Shown: one piece after another, positions 55,831 through 64,000 of the stretch
Layout: each line of letters begins with the position of its first letter
Position numbering within the stretch: the stretch's first letter is position 1
NCBI RefSeq assembly: GCF_035961655.1
Contig: NZ_CP108393.1
Coordinates: 7,091,501 to 7,155,500 of the forward strand
DNA length: 64,000 bases
DNA from: Streptomyces sp. NBC_01317
GTDB lineage: Bacteria > Actinomycetota > Actinomycetes > Streptomycetales > Streptomycetaceae
Reading direction: 5' to 3'
Made by a program: the position numbers and the translations under genes
Notes under the pieces: model-generated
What the model was told of the DNA's origin: nothing
Database searches by the model: none
What the model saw: the letters and a program-made list of their open reading frames with translations, nothing else

Positions 55831-55862
55831 CGCTGGACGGGCCGTGACGGGCCCGTCCAGCG
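55831..55862. terminator. Bidirectional terminator
   Basis: A 13-bp stem, CGCTGGACGGGCC against GGCCCGTCCAGCG, with a short GTGACG loop lies between the convergent argB-like and ABC ATPase genes. Confidence 0.85.
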
Positions 55863-55867
55863 CGTTG

Positions 55868-56755
55868 TCACGGCAGCGCGGGCTCGTGGTGGCGGCTCAT
55901 GGGGATGATCATCGGGGTGCCGCTGACGGGGTCCTCCGCGACCTGGCAGCGCAGGCCGAAGACCTCCTCCACCGTCTTCGCCGTGATGACCTCGGCCGGC
56001 GGCCCCTCGGCCACGATCGCGCCGGACTTCATGGCGATGACGTGATCCGCGTACCGGCAGGCCTGGTTGAGGTCGTGCAGCACCATCACGATCGTGCGGT
56101 TCTCGTGCCGGTTGAGATCCGTGATCAGGTCCAGGACGTCGATCTGGTGCGCCAGGTCGAGATACGTCGTCGGCTCGTCCAGCAGCAGCACCGGCGTGCC
56201 CTGGGCCACCGCCATGGCGATCCAGGCGCGTTGGCGCTGGCCGCCGGAGAGTTCGTCGACCGGACGGTCCGCCAGGTCCGTCATGGCGGTCGCGCGCAGC
56301 GCGTCGTGCACGGCCTTCTCGTCGCCCTGGGACCACTGCCGCCACCACGTCTGGTGCGGTGAACGGCCGCGCCCCACCAGGTCGATGACCGTCAGGCCCT
56401 CCGGCGCCACCGGGCCCTGGGGCAGGATGCCGAGCCGCTGGGCCAACTCCCGCGTCGGGATGGCGTGGAGGGAGCGGCCGTCGAGCCGGACCGTACCCTC
56501 GCGCGGCGACAGCAGCCGGGCCAGCGCCCGCAACAGGGTCGACTTGCCGCACGCGTTGGCCCCGACGATCGCCGTCACCCGGCCGGGCGGGATCGCCACG
56601 TCCAGGTGGTCGACCACGACCCGGTTGTCGTACGCGAGCCGTACCCCCTCGGCCCGCAGGTCGGGGCCGGGACCGGAGTCGGTGACAGGGGCGTCGGTGG
56701 GCGTCGGCGTCGGCATGGCCGCCGGGTCGGTGTCGGGCACGGACTTCGATGACAT
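55868..56755 (-). CDS. cchE: Iron-siderophore ABC transporter ATPase (FepC type)
   Basis: A 295-residue ATPase with Walker A GANACGKST, signature ELSGGQRQRAWIAMA, Walker B VLLLDEPTTYLD and the H-loop MVLHDLNQACR. The Pro/Thr/Asp-rich first 40 residues precede the domain. The YLDLAHQ block is typical of ferric-siderophore importers (FecE/FepC). Start ATG has AGGAGG seven bases upstream, four bases after the permease stop. Works with the two upstream permeases. Confidence 0.93.
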   Translation of the reverse strand: MSSKSVPDTDPAAMPTPTPTDAPVTDSGPGPDLRAEGVRLAYDNRVVVDHLDVAIPPGRVTAIVGANACGKSTLLRALARLLSPREGTVRLDGRSLHAIPTRELAQRLGILPQGPVAPEGLTVIDLVGRGRSPHQTWWRQWSQGDEKAVHDALRATAMTDLADRPVDELSGGQRQRAWIAMAVAQGTPVLLLDEPTTYLDLAHQIDVLDLITDLNRHENRTIVMVLHDLNQACRYADHVIAMKSGAIVAEGPPAEVITAKTVEEVFGLRCQVAEDPVSGTPMIIPMSRHHEPALP

Positions 56756-56759
56756 GGGT

Positions 56760-57869
56760 TCAGCCTCCTGAGCCGACACGATTGGCGCGGACGAGCAGCC
56801 AGAGCAGCACCGGCGCGCCGAGCACCCCGGTGACCACGCCGACGGGAAGTTCCGTATCGGGGATCAGCTCCCGCGCGGCCAGGTCCGCGGCCAGCACCAT
56901 CAGCGCGCCGGTCAGACCGGCGGCCACCGGCGGGGGCCAGGCGGTACGGGCCAGCCGCTGGGCGACCTGCGGCGCGGCCAGCGCGACAAACGCGACCGGC
57001 CCCGCCGCCGCCGTACCGAACGCCACCAGCCCGACGCCGGTGAGCAGGGTGGCCAGCCGGACCGGCTGCACGGCGGTGCCGAGGCCCTTGGCCACGTCGT
57101 CGCCCAGTTGCAGGGTGCGCAGCCGGCGGCCGAGCAGGAGCGAGACCGGGACGAGCACGGCCATCGCGACGGCGAGCGGCCTGACCTCGTTCCAGCCGCG
57201 GCCGTTGAGGTTCCCCACGAGCCAGCCGAGCGAGGCCTGCGCCTGGAACTGCCCGCCGCGGGCCATCAGATAGTCCGTGACGCTGGTGCAGATCCAGGAG
57301 ATGCCGATCCCGACGAGCACGATCCGGTATCCGGTGGTCCCGCGCTTCCACGCCAGGACGTACACGAGCAGGGCTGCGGCCAACGCGCCCGCCAGACCCA
57401 GCGATTGGGTGCTCAACCCCGCGTCCCAGCCGAGGACGAGACCCGCGACGACCGCCGCGCCCGCGCCCTGGGTGATGCCGATCATGTCGGGGCTGGCCAG
57501 CGGATTGAGCGTCATGGTCTGGAAGAGCGCGCCGGAGATCCCGAAGGCGATCCCGACGAGCAGCCCGGTGGTCGCGCGCGGCAGCCGGAGTTCCTGGACG
57601 ATCAGCTGGGTGCCGGGATCGCCCGTGCCCAGCACGGCCCGCACCACGTCGGACAGGCCGAGGGGAATCTCCCCCACGGACATGCCCCAGCAGAACACCA
57701 GGAAGGTGGCGACGGCGAGGCCGGCGCAGACCGCCACCAGCCGGGGCCGTACCACCCCGGAGACGGGGGGAAAGGCCAGCCGGAACGGGACACGGCCGGC
57801 GGTACGGCGCGGAATCGGCGCGGGCGCGGTGACGGCGGCCGGGGTACGGGTGGGCAGCGGACCGGTCAT
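56760..57869 (-). CDS. cchD: Iron-siderophore ABC permease (FecCD family), second
   Basis: A 369-residue permease with nine or ten helices. RLPRATTGLLVGIAFGISGALFQTMTLNPLASPDMIGITQGAG is the FecCD signature; ATPase-docking region around LGDDVAKGLGTAVQPVR. A Pro-rich N-terminal tail of about 40 residues is cytoplasmic. It starts three bases after the preceding permease stop and ends just before the ATPase. No binding protein gene is in this part; it may lie beyond the right edge. Confidence 0.94.
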   Translation of the reverse strand: MTGPLPTRTPAAVTAPAPIPRRTAGRVPFRLAFPPVSGVVRPRLVAVCAGLAVATFLVFCWGMSVGEIPLGLSDVVRAVLGTGDPGTQLIVQELRLPRATTGLLVGIAFGISGALFQTMTLNPLASPDMIGITQGAGAAVVAGLVLGWDAGLSTQSLGLAGALAAALLVYVLAWKRGTTGYRIVLVGIGISWICTSVTDYLMARGGQFQAQASLGWLVGNLNGRGWNEVRPLAVAMAVLVPVSLLLGRRLRTLQLGDDVAKGLGTAVQPVRLATLLTGVGLVAFGTAAAGPVAFVALAAPQVAQRLARTAWPPPVAAGLTGALMVLAADLAARELIPDTELPVGVVTGVLGAPVLLWLLVRANRVGSGG

Positions 57870-57871
57870 GT

Positions 57872-58897
57872 TCACAGCTCCGCGAGTCGTCGGCGGCGGA
57901 CCATCGCGATGAAGAACGGGCCGCCGATGAAGGCGACCAGGATGCCGGCCTGGATCTCCACCGGGCGCGCGATCAGACGTCCGGCGATGTCGGCGAGGAG
58001 CAGCAGACAGGGCGCGAGCACCGCCGACAGCGGCAGCAGCCACCGGTGGTCGGGGCCGATGCCGGCCGCCTGGGTGAGGATGCGCGCCACGTGCGGGACG
58101 ACCAGTCCGACGAAGACCACCGGGCCGATGACGGCCACCGCCCCGCCCGTGAGCAGGGTCACGGCGATCACGCCCTGGATCCGTATCAGCCCCAGCCGCA
58201 GTCCCAGGGAGGCCGCCACGTCGTCGCCCAGGGCAAGGCTGTTGAGCGCGGGCGCGGAGGCGAGGGCGAGGACGGCGCCCACCGCGAGGAACGGCAGCAC
58301 CCGGACGAGCGTGTCGCCGTTCTGGTTGGCGAGGGAGCCCGCCTCCCAGAAGCGGAAGCGGTTCAGCGCGTCCGCGTCGGTGAGGACGACGGCGCTGGTC
58401 AGCGAGGAGAGCAGCGAGGTGATCGCGACCCCGGCGAGGGCGAGTTTGACCGGTGTCGTACCGGATCGCCCGAGCCCGCCCAGCAGATACACCAGCACAC
58501 TCGCGAACAGCGCCCCGGCGAAGGCGAACCAGATGTAGCCGTAGACCGACCCGAGGCCGAACACCCCGACGGAGACCGCGATGGCGAAGGCCGCGCCCGC
58601 GCTGACCCCGAGCACGCCCGGGTCGGCCAGCGGATTGCGGGTCAGGGCCTGCATCAGGCAGCCCGACAGCCCGAGGGCGGCTCCGGCCGCCAGACCGAGC
58701 GCGGTACGGGGTATCCGTACCGACCAGATGACGCTGTCGATCCGCGCGCTGGGCGCGTGGCCGAACAGGGTCTCCACGACCTGGCCGAGCGGAACGCTCA
58801 GCGCCCCGAACGCGATCGACAGCAGGCACAAAGTGAGAAGGGCGGCGCCGGGCAGTGCCACGAGCAGCACCGCACGAGGGGCTTTCGCCCGGGTCAC
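57872..58897 (-). CDS. cchC: Iron-siderophore ABC permease (FecCD family), first
   Basis: A 341-residue permease: VRIPRTALGLAAGAALGLSGCLMQALTRNPLADPGVLGVSAGAAF and LGDDVAASLGLRLGLIRIQGV are diagnostic. Nine or more helices. GTG start, preceded by GGAGAGAG. Divergent from the NRPS over 177 bases that contain two iron boxes. Order permease-permease-ATPase matches coelichelin cchC-D-E. Confidence 0.94.
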   Translation of the reverse strand: MTRAKAPRAVLLVALPGAALLTLCLLSIAFGALSVPLGQVVETLFGHAPSARIDSVIWSVRIPRTALGLAAGAALGLSGCLMQALTRNPLADPGVLGVSAGAAFAIAVSVGVFGLGSVYGYIWFAFAGALFASVLVYLLGGLGRSGTTPVKLALAGVAITSLLSSLTSAVVLTDADALNRFRFWEAGSLANQNGDTLVRVLPFLAVGAVLALASAPALNSLALGDDVAASLGLRLGLIRIQGVIAVTLLTGGAVAVIGPVVFVGLVVPHVARILTQAAGIGPDHRWLLPLSAVLAPCLLLLADIAGRLIARPVEIQAGILVAFIGGPFFIAMVRRRRLAEL

Positions 58898-58921
58898 CGA
58901 ACTCTCTCCACGTCAACATCC

Positions 58922-58940
58922 TTAGGTTAGGCAGGCCTTA
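58922..58940. promoter_or_regulatory. Iron box upstream of the importer operon
   Basis: TTAGGTTAGGCAGGCCTTA matches the left half of the DmdR/IdeR consensus exactly and the right half partly. It is 25 bases before the cchC-like start. Confidence 0.85.
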
Positions 58941-58991
58941 ACTGTAGTGCAGGGGCCTTGGGGTGCCTCGGGGGCGGGTGGGTGCTTTTGA

Positions 58992-59010
58992 TTAGGTAAC
59001 CCTTACCTTA
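58992..59010. promoter_or_regulatory. Iron box upstream of the NRPS gene
   Basis: TTAGGTAACCCTTACCTTA is a near-symmetric iron-box sequence, 65 bases before the NRPS start. With the previous site it gives each divergent promoter its own box. Confidence 0.85.
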
Positions 59011-59074
59011 GTATGGCGTCCGACCCGGGCTCCACCGAACCGGGGACCGACCTGCCTGGGGAGGCGCGGCCACC

Positions 59075-64000
<4,926 letters not shown>

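Overview
The window is high-GC actinobacterial DNA, almost certainly from a Streptomyces chromosome. The signs are strong third-position G/C, frequent GTG and TTG starts, GNxGG-type ribosome binding sites, a gamma-butyrolactone (GBL) synthase/receptor pair, a class F sortase, a c-di-AMP riboswitch before an NlpC/P60 gene, and a hydroxamate siderophore locus with DmdR/IdeR-type iron boxes.

Region 1 (1-13.6 kb) is a signalling and secondary-metabolism regulatory island. It holds the 5' part of a class II DAHP synthase, a pseudo-receptor-like TetR regulator, a class IV aminotransferase with its own TetR gene, a DHA2 efflux pump, an SDR, an AfsA-type GBL synthase divergent from an ArpA/ScbR-type receptor, two paralogous IS701-transposase-like proteins that have lost catalytic residues, and a stand-alone carboxylic acid reductase. 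ARE-like dyads lie before the synthase/receptor pair and before the first transposase-like gene, suggesting that GBL control extends over the island. This is the least ordinary part of the window.

Region 2 (13.7-28 kb) is mostly core metabolism. It contains bioB-bioA-bioD with divergent bioF, a small anti-sigma-type ATPase, an NlpC/P60 hydrolase under a ydaO-type riboswitch, an accessory ClpP whose catalytic His is replaced by Gln, an orphan Phd antitoxin, a complete ureABCFGD operon with a GlnR-like site, and a secreted tripeptidyl-aminopeptidase-type hydrolase.

Region 3 (28-42 kb) has a YbaK deacylase, a 5'-truncated epimerase gene, a PlsC acyltransferase, a dihydrolipoyl dehydrogenase and a SUMF1-fold protein. 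It then holds a sugar locus: L-rhamnose-type mutarotase divergent from a FadR-type regulator, a large secreted beta-helix protein with FN3 and F5/8C modules, an enolase-superfamily dehydratase, and a binding-protein-dependent sugar ABC transporter. Three copies of one motif in the mutarotase/regulator intergenic region suggest a deoxyhexose-glycan utilisation regulon.

Region 4 (42-52.5 kb) is a mixed stretch: LysR, SDR, a surface protein with a class F sortase, an isochorismatase-family hydrolase, a broken LysR gene, an MmpL transporter with a two-component system, and a membrane PP2C phosphatase.

Region 5 (52.5-64 kb) is a coelichelin/scabichelin-like hydroxamate siderophore cluster: ornithine N5-hydroxylase, formyltransferase, a cluster-borne acetylglutamate kinase, an Fe-siderophore ABC importer, and the start of an NRPS whose first adenylation domain is interrupted by a methyltransferase. 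The NRPS runs off the right edge. No tRNA, rRNA, CRISPR array or intact insertion sequence was recognised.
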